From NCBI RefSeq assembly GCF_020554865.1, contig NZ_JAJCIC010000009.1, forward strand, positions 62,001 to 126,000: 64,000 bases of DNA. Direction: 5' to 3'. Within the stretch, counting starts at the first letter, position 1; every line of letters starts with the position of its first letter. The notes beneath the pieces were generated by a model that was not told where the DNA came from, searched no databases, and saw only the letters and a program-made list of their open reading frames with translations. Origin of the DNA: Lacrimispora sp. 210928-DFI.3.58. Lineage in GTDB: Bacteria > Bacillota > Clostridia > Lachnospirales > Lachnospiraceae. Shown here piece by piece: positions 55,018-63,313 of the stretch. The position numbers and the translations under genes are program-made.

Positions 55018-55151
55018 AGAAACGTGTTTTGTATGGGAATGGGCGGCGAAGGCTCCTGCATGGCAGGGGCCGGGCAAAGAAGTGGATGAAGTTTTGAGGG
55101 ACAGGCATATATTGGCAGGCTGAGGCTTATATTAGAGGTAATGATATTGCT

Positions 55152-56414
55152 ATGAGGTTTTATATGGCAACGAATCCAGAACCAACCTCCAGAGGCCTGC
55201 TGCAGATAAATGTGGTGAATATCCAGAATAATTTTCCGATCCGGAATGCGAAGGTGACGATCAGCTATACAGGGGAGCCTGACAGGCCCATTGAGGAGAT
55301 ACGGACCAACAGCTCCGGGCAGACGGAGCAGGTGTCCCTGCCTGCTCCGCCAGTGGAATATAGCCTGGAGCCCAGTGAGATCCAGCCCTATTCGGAGTAT
55401 AACATTTTGGTGGAGGCGGAAGGATTTCAGCCTCTGGCTATTGCAGGGACGGAGATCCTGGCTGATTCCACGGCGCTGCAGCCTGCGGCAATGACGCCTG
55501 ACACAGGGGGGATTCCGCCGGAGGAGCCGGTGGTGATACCGGAGCATACATTATATGGGAATTATCCGCCGAAGATCGCGGAGGCGGAGATCAAGCCGGT
55601 AAGTGAGAGCGGGGAGATCGTCTTAAGCCGGGTGGTGGTGCCCCAGACCATTGTGGTACACGACGGGGTGCCCACGGACAGAACGGCTAGGGATTACTAT
55701 GTGCCTTACAGGGATTATATTAAAAATGTGGCCTCCAGTGAGATCTATTCCACCTGGCCTCAGGCCACGATCACGGCGAATGTGCTGGCGATCATGTCTT
55801 TTACTCTGAACAGGGTGTATACGGAGTGGTACCGCAATCAGGGATATGACTTTACGATCACGTCTTCTACGGCTTTTGACCATAAGTGGATTTATGGAAG
55901 GAATATTTTCCAGAGCATTTCTGAGGTGGTGGATGAGATCTTTGATAATTACCTGTCGCGTCCGGGAGTCAGGCAGCCCATACTGACCCAGTATTGTGAC
56001 GGGAGGCAGGTGCAGTGTCCGAATTGGATGACCCAGTGGGGTTCCTGCTCCCTGGGGGAACAGGGGTACAGCCCGATCGAGATCCTGCGGTATTTTTATG
56101 GGGAAAATATGTATGTGAATACGGCGGAGCAAATAGCAGGGATCCCGGCGTCCTGGCCGGGGTATAATTTGACGGTGGGAAGCTCCGGGGATAAGGTGAG
56201 GCAGCTGCAGGAGCAGTTGGATGCCATTGCGGAGGTTTACAGCGCGATCCCCAGGATTTCGGCGGATGGGATCTATGGGCAGCAGACGGCAAATGCGGTG
56301 AGGGAGTTTCAGAATATTTTTGGAATGCCTCAGACTGGGGTGGTGGATTTTGCGACCTGGTATCGGATCTCACATATTTATGTGGGGATCACCAGGATTG
56401 CGGAGCTGGTGTAA
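55152..56414 (+). CDS. SpoIID-like/peptidoglycan-binding protein without signal peptide
   Basis: A 420-residue protein. Residues 10-115 look like a carboxypeptidase-regulatory (transthyretin-like) beta domain ('GLLQINVVNIQNNFPIRNAK'). Residues about 175-290 resemble a SpoIID/LytB fold ('YVPYRDYIKNVASSEIYSTW', 'ANVLAIMSFTLNRVYTEW'). The C-terminus (about 335-410) is a PG_binding_1 domain ('VGSSGDKVRQLQEQLDAI', 'DGIYGQQTANAVREFQN'). Similar proteins in Clostridia are called spore cortex-lytic proteins. It has no signal peptide, so mother-cell or spore-coat use is possible. ATG 55152 follows GAGGTAATG; an alternative is ATG 55164. Confidence 0.8.
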   Translation: MRFYMATNPEPTSRGLLQINVVNIQNNFPIRNAKVTISYTGEPDRPIEEIRTNSSGQTEQVSLPAPPVEYSLEPSEIQPYSEYNILVEAEGFQPLAIAGTEILADSTALQPAAMTPDTGGIPPEEPVVIPEHTLYGNYPPKIAEAEIKPVSESGEIVLSRVVVPQTIVVHDGVPTDRTARDYYVPYRDYIKNVASSEIYSTWPQATITANVLAIMSFTLNRVYTEWYRNQGYDFTITSSTAFDHKWIYGRNIFQSISEVVDEIFDNYLSRPGVRQPILTQYCDGRQVQCPNWMTQWGSCSLGEQGYSPIEILRYFYGENMYVNTAEQIAGIPASWPGYNLTVGSSGDKVRQLQEQLDAIAEVYSAIPRISADGIYGQQTANAVREFQNIFGMPQTGVVDFATWYRISHIYVGITRIAELV

Positions 56415-56466
56415 ATAAGATGGCTGTGAAATGAACGCGGACGCGCGGGAGGTGTATCCGTTCGTG

Positions 56467-56511
56467 AGAGGAAGGACGGCAGCGAGGCCCACCGCTGCCG
56501 CCCTTCCTCTT
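56467..56511 (+). terminator. Long hairpin after the peptidoglycan-binding gene
   Basis: AGAGGAAGGACGGCAGCG (56467-56484) pairs with CGCTGCCGCCCTTCCTCT (56493-56510) with one mismatch. It lacks a T-run ('tacccatt' follows), so termination may be inefficient. Confidence 0.6.
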
Positions 56512-56670
56512 ACCCATTAGGCGTCTTGCGCTCACTGTGTTTATTTTACGATTAATCTGGGCGTATTTTCATTTCTTTTGTGTATCATTTTTCTGAAAAG
56601 AGTAAAACCCCCACACTATATTGGCAAAATGCACATTTTTATCTTTTTAAAATTTAAAATAATAAACATA

Positions 56671-56699
56671 TTGACAGACTCTTTTCTGTGTGCTAGAAT
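56671..56699 (+). promoter_or_regulatory. Distal promoter (P1) of the GntR/ABC operon
   Basis: TTGACA (56671-56676) and TAGAAT (56694-56699) with 17 bases between and TGC before the -10. The preceding stretch 56512-56670 is AT-rich and holds no gene. Confidence 0.75.
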
Positions 56700-56703
56700 C
56701 AAG

Positions 56704-56735
56704 TTGTAACACAAGTTATAAGTGATAAGTTACAA
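56704..56735. promoter_or_regulatory. Putative GntR operator
   Basis: TTGTAAC (56704-56710) and GTTACAA (56729-56735) are exact inverted arms; inner repeats AAGTTATA and AAGTTACA overlap them. Lying between P1 and P2, it is the best candidate site for the FadR-type regulator encoded 77 bases downstream. Confidence 0.55.
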
Positions 56736-56752
56736 AAAAGTACTAGTCTCGC

Positions 56753-56781
56753 TTGTTCGGTATTGCCGCATTTGCTATAAT
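56753..56781 (+). promoter_or_regulatory. Proximal promoter (P2) of the GntR/ABC operon
   Basis: TTGTTC (56753-56758) and a perfect TATAAT (56776-56781) with 17 bases between and TGC before the -10, about 30 bases upstream of the gntR start. Confidence 0.65.
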
Positions 56782-56811
56782 GTAAAAAAAAACGAAACGG
56801 TGGATAAGATC

Positions 56812-57534
56812 ATGAATACAATCGAAAAAAATAATCTTGTTGAAGAAGCGTACAATCAGATCATTAATATGATTGCAACTGGTGAGTGGGACGAGGGAAG
56901 CAAGCTTCCATCAGAAAATACCTTGTGTGAGATATTGGGAGTCAGCCGCAATACCGTTCGTCAGGCGTTAAACAGGATTACGGCCTTGGGGATTATTGAG
57001 ACCAGGCAGGGCTATGGCTATCAGGTGCGCAATCTTAATACAGGAATCTATCTGAATTCTCTGCTCCCAACCATGCTGCTGCGTTCGAAAGATCTGGAAA
57101 GCATTACAGAATTTCGCATTGGTATAGAGAGCGAAGCAGCCGCATTGGCAGCTGTAAGGGCGGATGAGGAAGACTTAGAGCGGATGAGGATAAACTGTGA
57201 GATGGCGGAAAAGGCAGTGCACGGTCAGGACGATGTGTTTGCCCAATATGATATGGCTTTTCACCGGGCAGTAGCAGAGGCCTCAAAAAATGAACTGTTT
57301 ATCAAAACCGCAGAAATGCTGGAGACCATGTATACCGTATGGCTCATGGGCTTCCAAAGAACTCATGGCAAAGATGCAAGTCACGATTTCCATTACAATA
57401 TCTATCTTTCCATTAAAAACAGAAATCCTTCTGAAGCCAAGCGGTATATGCATGAGCATCTGGAGGATGTCCTTCGGAAAGTGAAGATTGATAAAGAGCG
57501 GAAAACTCGCCTGGGAGAAGCCAAGCAAGAATAG
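56812..57534 (+). CDS. GntR-family (FadR subfamily) transcriptional regulator
   Basis: A 240-residue repressor-type protein. The N-terminal winged helix has 'LVEEAYNQIINMIATGEWDE' and 'GSKLPSENTLCEILGVSRNT'. The C-terminal all-helical FCD domain includes 'EFRIGIESEAAALAAVRA' and metal-site type residues 'YDMAFHRAVAEAS' and 'RYMHEHLEDVL'. FadR-type regulators usually sense an acid metabolite. The frame is open upstream to 56722, but ATG 56812 begins the domain and leaves P2 outside the gene. The ABC genes begin 15 bases later, so it likely controls the operon it heads. Confidence 0.92.
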   Translation: MNTIEKNNLVEEAYNQIINMIATGEWDEGSKLPSENTLCEILGVSRNTVRQALNRITALGIIETRQGYGYQVRNLNTGIYLNSLLPTMLLRSKDLESITEFRIGIESEAAALAAVRADEEDLERMRINCEMAEKAVHGQDDVFAQYDMAFHRAVAEASKNELFIKTAEMLETMYTVWLMGFQRTHGKDASHDFHYNIYLSIKNRNPSEAKRYMHEHLEDVLRKVKIDKERKTRLGEAKQE

Positions 57535-57549
57535 AAGAAGGAGGAGCAG

Positions 57550-59031
57550 ATGGAAAAACTATTGGAATTTAAGAATATCTCAAAATATTTTCCAGGAGTG
57601 AAAGCCCTTGATGATGTGAGTTTTGACCTGTATCCGGGAGAAGTTCATGTGATCGTTGGAGAGAACGGTGCGGGAAAATCTACGCTGATGAAGGTATTGT
57701 CTGGTGCGTATACAGCAGATTCCGGACAGATCGTTCTTCAAGGAAAGGTGATTGAGAAAAATTCGCCTAAAGTATCGGAAGAAATGGGAATCAGCATGAT
57801 ATATCAAGAGCTGAATCTAGTTCCAGAGTTGTCCATCGCGAGCAATATATTTTTAGGGCATGAGATAAAAAAGGGCATATTTGTGGATAAGAAAGCTCAG
57901 AAAAAACGAGCGGATGAGCTTTTAAAGGATGTGGGTATTCACATTGACTCAAATACCTTAGTAAAGAATCTGGGTGTAGGAACCCAGCAGATGGTAGAAA
58001 TTGTAAAAGCTCTTTCGAAAAATGCCAAAGTCATAGTATTCGATGAACCTACCAGTTCCCTTACGGAATCAGAGATCCAGGAACTGTTCCGGATCATAGG
58101 GCTCCTAAAGTCCAGAGGTGTGGGAATGTTTTACATCTCGCACCGTCTGGAAGAATTATTTGAGATCGGTAACCGCGTAACCGTTATGAGAGACGGAAAG
58201 CATATTCTGACAGATGACATTAAGAATATGAATATGTCTCAGATTATTGAGGGGATCGCAGGAAGGACCATTGATAATCTGTATCCTCACACGCGCAAAC
58301 AGCCTGGGGAAGTGCTGTTTGAGATCAAGAATCTCTGCGGGGCAAAGTTCCAGGATGTGTCCATGAAGGTACGGGCAGGAGAGATCGTGGGAGTATCTGG
58401 CCTGGTTGGGGCCGGGAGGACAGAAACGGTAAGGGCAGCCTTCGGAATCGATAAGTATACTTCGGGGGAGGTATACATTATGGGGAAAAAGGTTCCGCCG
58501 GGTAAGCCTGATGCAGCGGCAAAGATGGGGCTTTGCCTGCTGCCGGAAGACCGGAAGCTGGAAGGACTTGCGCTTTCTCTGAATATCAGAGAGAACAGCG
58601 TCATATCTTCATTAAAATTATTATATCCATCAGGGATCATTAACGACAAGCTGGAGAAGGAGAAGGTTCAGGGGTATATCGATCAGCTGGAGATCGCCAC
58701 ATCTACACAAGAAAAGCTGACAAAGTTTTTGAGCGGCGGCACACAACAGAAGGTAGTAATTGCAAAGTGGCTGTTGTCCCAGTCTAAGGTGTTTATTTTT
58801 GACGAACCCACCAGAGGAATTGACGTAGGTGCGAAAAGCAGTATCTATCAATTAATGGATCAGCTTGTAGAGGAAGGTGCAGCAATACTAATGATTTCGT
58901 CAGATATGCCGGAGATCTTCGGTATGAGTGACCGTATTCAAGTCATGTCAGGCGGAAGGGTGGTTGGAGAAGTGGATAAGGATGAAGTGGATCAGAACAT
59001 GGTGCTTCATCTGGCATTTTCCAACGTATAG
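57550..59031 (+). CDS. Sugar-type ABC transporter ATPase (RbsA/MglA-like)
   Basis: A 493-residue protein with two ABC domains. The first has Walker A 'GENGAGKSTLMKVLSGAY', Q-loop 'SMIYQELNLVPELS', and Walker B 'VIVFDEPTSSLT'. The second has a degenerate Walker A ('GLVGAGRTETVRAAFG'), a signature 'FLSGGTQQKVVIAKWL' and Walker B 'FIFDEPTRGIDVG'. One active and one degenerate site is standard for this family. GGAGGAG precedes ATG 57550. The partner permeases follow at once. Confidence 0.95.
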   Translation: MEKLLEFKNISKYFPGVKALDDVSFDLYPGEVHVIVGENGAGKSTLMKVLSGAYTADSGQIVLQGKVIEKNSPKVSEEMGISMIYQELNLVPELSIASNIFLGHEIKKGIFVDKKAQKKRADELLKDVGIHIDSNTLVKNLGVGTQQMVEIVKALSKNAKVIVFDEPTSSLTESEIQELFRIIGLLKSRGVGMFYISHRLEELFEIGNRVTVMRDGKHILTDDIKNMNMSQIIEGIAGRTIDNLYPHTRKQPGEVLFEIKNLCGAKFQDVSMKVRAGEIVGVSGLVGAGRTETVRAAFGIDKYTSGEVYIMGKKVPPGKPDAAAKMGLCLLPEDRKLEGLALSLNIRENSVISSLKLLYPSGIINDKLEKEKVQGYIDQLEIATSTQEKLTKFLSGGTQQKVVIAKWLLSQSKVFIFDEPTRGIDVGAKSSIYQLMDQLVEEGAAILMISSDMPEIFGMSDRIQVMSGGRVVGEVDKDEVDQNMVLHLAFSNV

Positions 59032-59043
59032 GTGGGGTGAATT

Positions 59044-60081
59044 ATGACAAAAGGAAAAGCCAGTTTCAGATTAACAAATCTTCCAAATTCTACATATGTC
59101 TTTCTATTTGCATTTGTTTTGGCATCGGTACTTGTTCCTAATTTTTTTACACCTGGTAATATTACTACAATGCTGACACAGGCCTGCGTGATGATGACAC
59201 TGAGCGCGGCAATGTCCATGTGCCTGATGACAGGCTGTATTGACCTGTCGCTGGGCGGGATGGTGTCTATGACTGGTGTTGTGATTGCAATTCTTTTGAA
59301 GAATCAGGTCCATGCAGGCCTGGCAATCCTGGCAGGAATCCTGTCCGGAACAGTATTTGGGATGTTCAACGGCTTTGTGGTGGCAAAAATGAAGGTCCCT
59401 CCCTTTATCGCTACATTTGGGGCTTCTGGTATCGCACAGAGCATAGCCAATATTATCAGCAATGAACGCACAATTTCTTGGGAGCAGGGAAGTCATTCAA
59501 GGCTTATAGAGCTTTTGGGAAGCAATGTCCTGACAGTTTATTTTGGGCCAAAGCCGGCACAAATATTGTCTATTTCAGCTCTTCTTTTGATGACAGTAAT
59601 TATTTTGACCATTGTTCTGCTGGTTTTTAAAAAGACTGTGCTGGGGAGCAATATTTATGCTCTGGGGGCAAATGAAGAGACAGCCAGGCTTTCAGGCATC
59701 GACAATGTAAAATGGAAGATCGGGATCTATGCTGTTTCGGGATTTTTAGCTGCTTTGGCTGGCATGATCGTAATGATCCGGACCAACAGCCTTCAGCCAA
59801 CAGTAGGCGATGGATTAGAATTCCAGGCGGTTGTGGCGGCTGTACTGGGTGGAAACTCCATGAAAGGAGGCAAGGGCTCTGTTCCAGGTGCGATCCTGGG
59901 GGCGCTTACTCTGTATACGGTAAGAAATGCTATGAGTTTATGGGGAATCGATACCTCTGTGGTTATGGTGGTGATCGGAGGAATCCTGGTATTTGGAATG
60001 ATCATGAATGAGATCGTCAATACGGTGGCTGAGAAAAGGCAGCTTTACAGAAAGACTGCCGGAAAGGAGGCGCGGTTATGA
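59044..60081 (+). CDS. ABC transporter permease 1 (RbsC-like)
   Basis: A 345-residue permease with about ten helices of the BPD_transp_2 family: 'ACVMMTLSAAMSMCLMTGCIDLSLGGMVSM', shortened here as 'CMCLMTGCIDLSLGG'-like; also 'AKMKVPPFIATFGASGIAQS', 'ALGANEETARLSGIDNVKWK' (coupling loop) and 'AAVLGGNSMKGGKGS'. It pairs with the second permease as a heterodimer. Overlaps that gene by ATGA. It follows the ATPase by 12 bases. Confidence 0.94.
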   Translation: MTKGKASFRLTNLPNSTYVFLFAFVLASVLVPNFFTPGNITTMLTQACVMMTLSAAMSMCLMTGCIDLSLGGMVSMTGVVIAILLKNQVHAGLAILAGILSGTVFGMFNGFVVAKMKVPPFIATFGASGIAQSIANIISNERTISWEQGSHSRLIELLGSNVLTVYFGPKPAQILSISALLLMTVIILTIVLLVFKKTVLGSNIYALGANEETARLSGIDNVKWKIGIYAVSGFLAALAGMIVMIRTNSLQPTVGDGLEFQAVVAAVLGGNSMKGGKGSVPGAILGALTLYTVRNAMSLWGIDTSVVMVVIGGILVFGMIMNEIVNTVAEKRQLYRKTAGKEARL

Positions 60082-61145
60082 ATAATAGGATGGGAAAGCG
60101 CCTGGCCGCCCGGCTATGTGGATTATCAACCATCATCATTATGGTGTTTGTATTGGTTTTCTTTACGATCATCAATGGTGCGAATGGTGTGAACTTTTTG
60201 ACTCCTTCTAATGTTTCTACGATCATTAATCAGGCAAGCTTTCTGGTAATTGTAGGTATCGGCCAGGCGATCGTTATTCTTTTGGGAGGCGTGAACCTTT
60301 CCATGGGAGCGGTTATGGCATTTACCACAGTGCTGTGCGGCGGAATGCTGCTGAAGGATAATGCAACCAGCGCAGCGGTTCCTGTGGTGCTGGTGCTGGC
60401 CTTAGGCGCTTTTATCGGCTTTTTGAACGGAGTAATGGTCACAAAGCTGAATATACCGCCATTCATTGCCACCTTTGCTATGATGTATGCCTGCAGAGGA
60501 CTGGCGTGGGTATATCTGAGAAACAGGGTTTTATACTCCTTAAAGGAAAGCTTTCGTGTGATCGCAACCGGAAGGGTACTTCAGATCGCGGGCTTTACGA
60601 TCACAGTCCCCATGCTGATCGCAGCGCTCTCACTATTTGTATTCTATCTGATATTGAAGCATACCAGTTTAGGACGCAAGATTTATTTTACCGGGGCAAA
60701 CGTAACGGCAGCCAGATTTTCCGGGATCAATACGGATCGGTTGACGATCCTTGTTTACAGCTTAAGTTCTATGATGGCAGCGTTTGCGGGTTTGATGTAT
60801 GTAGCCAGGTTAAACTCTGCAGAACCAGGACTGGCTGGTAAGGCTCATTTTGAGGCGATCACGATCTCTCTGATCGGCGGCTTCTCCATGAGCGGCGGAT
60901 ATGGAAATATATGGGGAATAGCTGGCGGAGCTGTGGTGGTATATACCATTCAGTCTGGTATGAACAGCCTGCAGCTTCCAAGTGAATTGCAGACGCTGGT
61001 AAATGGAGCACTCATCATAATCGCTGTATTTGTAAATCAGATCCTGATGAACAAAAAGATGGAGATCGAGAACGACTTATGTGAAGAATTGACAGTACAG
61101 AAGGCGAAAAAAAGGGCCGGTAAAGGCATGGAGGGTGGAGCATGA
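60078..61145 (+). CDS. ABC transporter permease 2 (RbsC-like)
   Basis: A 355-residue permease of the same family: 'GIGQAIVILLGGVNLSMGAV', 'TKLNIPPFIATFAMMYACRG', 'FTGANVTAARFSGINTDRLT' and 'ISLIGGFSMSGGYGNIWG'. It is clearly diverged from permease 1, which fits a heterodimeric channel. Its start overlaps permease 1 and its stop overlaps the Tm-1-like gene, both by ATGA. Confidence 0.94.
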   Translation: MNNRMGKRLAARLCGLSTIIIMVFVLVFFTIINGANGVNFLTPSNVSTIINQASFLVIVGIGQAIVILLGGVNLSMGAVMAFTTVLCGGMLLKDNATSAAVPVVLVLALGAFIGFLNGVMVTKLNIPPFIATFAMMYACRGLAWVYLRNRVLYSLKESFRVIATGRVLQIAGFTITVPMLIAALSLFVFYLILKHTSLGRKIYFTGANVTAARFSGINTDRLTILVYSLSSMMAAFAGLMYVARLNSAEPGLAGKAHFEAITISLIGGFSMSGGYGNIWGIAGGAVVVYTIQSGMNSLQLPSELQTLVNGALIIIAVFVNQILMNKKMEIENDLCEELTVQKAKKRAGKGMEGGA

Positions 61146-62392
61146 AATCAAACGTATATTTTATAGCGACGTATGACACAAAGGGAGTGGAGTCTGATTA
61201 TATCAAGAGACAGATTGAAAAAAACGGTGCGAACTGCATCACTGTGGATGTAGGAGTAGGAGGAGAACCTACGGCAGTTCCGGATATTTCGCTGGCAGAC
61301 CTGTGCAGGGGCTCTGGATTTACGGTAAGCCAGATCCATGAGATGCCCAGAGGCAGGGCAGTGGAGACTGCTTCCAACCTGGTAGAGAAATACGTTGGAG
61401 AGAAGTTTAAAAATGGGGAAGTGGATTCCATTATCGGTATTGGAGGAGCCGGTGGAACTCAGATTGTGACACAGACTATGCGGACTCTCCCTCTGGGCCT
61501 TCCCAAGCTCATGCTCAGCACGTTGGCAGCGGGAAATGTCCGGTGGTATTTAGAGGACAGCGATATTGCCATGATGCCTTCCATGGCCGATGTGGCAGGC
61601 TTGAACTGTGTGACGACAATGATCTTTGACAGGTTCGCAGCTTTAGCCGCGAAGTCGGCGCAGTGGTATAAAGAATGTTTCCCGGAGCATAAGGAGAGAC
61701 TGGCTGACTGCAGTGTACATCGCGTAAGCCAGACGATGTATGGCACTACCACCAAAGGCGTGACAAAGGCCAGAAACTGCCTGGAGAAAATGGGATATGA
61801 GACATTGGTGTTCCATGCCTCCGGCGCAGGCGGAAGGGCAATGGAGAATCTGATACGCGGCGGGGTGATCCATGGAGTGCTGGATATGACTCTGGCTGAA
61901 ATCGGCGCTCATCTGGTAGGCGGGCTGCACAATGCCGGGCCCAGGCGCCTTGAAGCGGCTGTTGAGAAGAAGATCCCTCAGGTCATTGTTCCGGGAGGAG
62001 CGGACACCATCGTACTGCCTCCTATGGCAGATCTTCCTGACAAATTCAAAAATGGCAGGATACTCAACTATCACAATCCCACCATGACCACCATGCGGAC
62101 GAATGTGGAGGAAAATGAAAGGATCGGACAATTCATAGTGGAAAAGCTGAAAAAGGCAGAAACCCCTGTGGTCATCCTGATCCCAAAAGGCGGCTTGTCT
62201 TCCATTGATAAGCCGGGAGATATTTTTTATCTTCCGGAGGCAAATGAGATGCTGTTCCATACGCTGAAGGAAGGGCTGAAGGGTACAAAGGTGACAGTGA
62301 TCGAAGATGAACGCCACTTATACGATCCGGGCTTTGGAGAACGGGCAGCAGAAATATTGGACGAGCTGATGAAAAAGCATTATGGAAAATAA
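61142..62392 (+). CDS. Tm-1-like ATP-binding protein (UPF0261)
   Basis: A 416-residue UPF0261 protein, the family of the N-terminal half of tomato Tm-1. It starts 'VYFIATYDTKGVESDYIKRQ', has the Gly-rich 'SIIGIGGAGGTQIVTQTMRT', 'PKLMLSTLAAGNVRWYLEDS', 'GTTTKGVTKARNCLEKMGYE', 'HASGAGGRAMENLIRGG' and 'NPTMTTMRTNVEENERIG'. The biochemical activity is not established. The start overlaps permease 2 by ATGA, so it is translated with the transporter. The adjacent TIM-barrel gene corresponds to the other half of Tm-1. Confidence 0.92.
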   Translation: MKSNVYFIATYDTKGVESDYIKRQIEKNGANCITVDVGVGGEPTAVPDISLADLCRGSGFTVSQIHEMPRGRAVETASNLVEKYVGEKFKNGEVDSIIGIGGAGGTQIVTQTMRTLPLGLPKLMLSTLAAGNVRWYLEDSDIAMMPSMADVAGLNCVTTMIFDRFAALAAKSAQWYKECFPEHKERLADCSVHRVSQTMYGTTTKGVTKARNCLEKMGYETLVFHASGAGGRAMENLIRGGVIHGVLDMTLAEIGAHLVGGLHNAGPRRLEAAVEKKIPQVIVPGGADTIVLPPMADLPDKFKNGRILNYHNPTMTTMRTNVEENERIGQFIVEKLKKAETPVVILIPKGGLSSIDKPGDIFYLPEANEMLFHTLKEGLKGTKVTVIEDERHLYDPGFGERAAEILDELMKKHYGK

Positions 62393-62427
62393 GCAGTAAA
62401 AAATAATAAAAAGAGAGGTATTCTATT

Positions 62428-63258
62428 ATGGCAAAAAAGTATAGCAGACAGGAAATGTTAAACTATCTCAGAGCGATCCGTGAAAAAGGGGAGCCTATTG
62501 TTGTGGCCGGAGCAGGAAGCGGCCTTACGGGAAAGGCCATTGAGGCCGGCGGCGCCGACGTGCTGATGGTATTTAATTCCGGTAAATACCGTATGAGCGG
62601 ACATGGCTCCTTATCAGGCTGGCTGGCCTTCGGCAATGCCAATGAGGTTGCCTTTAACATGGGAGCCAACGAGGTGCTTCCGGTTGTGAAAAATGTTCCT
62701 GTGATCTGCTCCTGCTTTGGTCAAGATGTGACCAGGGAGATCGGAACACATTTAAACCGGGTGATGACCGAAAATTTCAGCGGTATCAACAACTTCCCTA
62801 CTATGGGTATGGTGGACGGCCAGTTCAGAGAGCAGCTTGAGCTGACTAACCTGGGCTTCCAAAAAGAGATCGACATGGTGCGCATTGCCAGGGAGAAAGA
62901 TATCTTTACGATCGTATATGTATTTAAACCGGAGGAAGCAAAGGCCATGGCTGAAGCAGGAGCAGACTGCATCATTTCCCATGTAGGCCTGACCGTAGGA
63001 GGTATGATCGGAACTACGAAGAGCCTGACGATTGAGGAATCCGCCGAACTGACACGGTCCATTATGGAGGCAGGCAAGGCGGTAAGAGATGATATCATAT
63101 GGCTGGCTCACGGAGGTCCCCTGGCTACTCCAAAGGATTTTAAAGAGTTCAAGGCGCTGCTGCCGGAGATCGATGGCTTTGTAGGAGCTTCCAGTATGGA
63201 GCGTATCCCTACGGAGGAGGCTATTGTAAAGACCGTAAAGGAATTTAAGTCCGTTTAA
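62428..63258 (+). CDS. PEP-hydrolase-family TIM-barrel protein
   Basis: A 276-residue protein of the PEP_hydrolase family (PF09370), like the C-terminal half of Tm-1. Landmarks are 'VVAGAGSGLTGKAIEAGGAD', 'VFNSGKYRMSGHGSLSGWLA', 'CSCFGQDVTREIGTHL', 'NFPTMGMVDGQFREQLE' and 'SHVGLTVGGMIGTTKSLTIE', with a phosphate-like site late in the barrel ('WLAHGGPLATPKDF', 'GFVGASSMERIPTE'). The reaction is uncertain despite the family name. Start: ATG 62428 with AGAGAGGTA upstream. It lies between the Tm-1-like gene and the binding protein. Confidence 0.92.
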   Translation: MAKKYSRQEMLNYLRAIREKGEPIVVAGAGSGLTGKAIEAGGADVLMVFNSGKYRMSGHGSLSGWLAFGNANEVAFNMGANEVLPVVKNVPVICSCFGQDVTREIGTHLNRVMTENFSGINNFPTMGMVDGQFREQLELTNLGFQKEIDMVRIAREKDIFTIVYVFKPEEAKAMAEAGADCIISHVGLTVGGMIGTTKSLTIEESAELTRSIMEAGKAVRDDIIWLAHGGPLATPKDFKEFKALLPEIDGFVGASSMERIPTEEAIVKTVKEFKSV

Positions 63259-63313
63259 ATAATGGATCTATTTCAACAAATCTAAGTTTAGACTGTGAAA
63301 GAAAGGAGATTTT

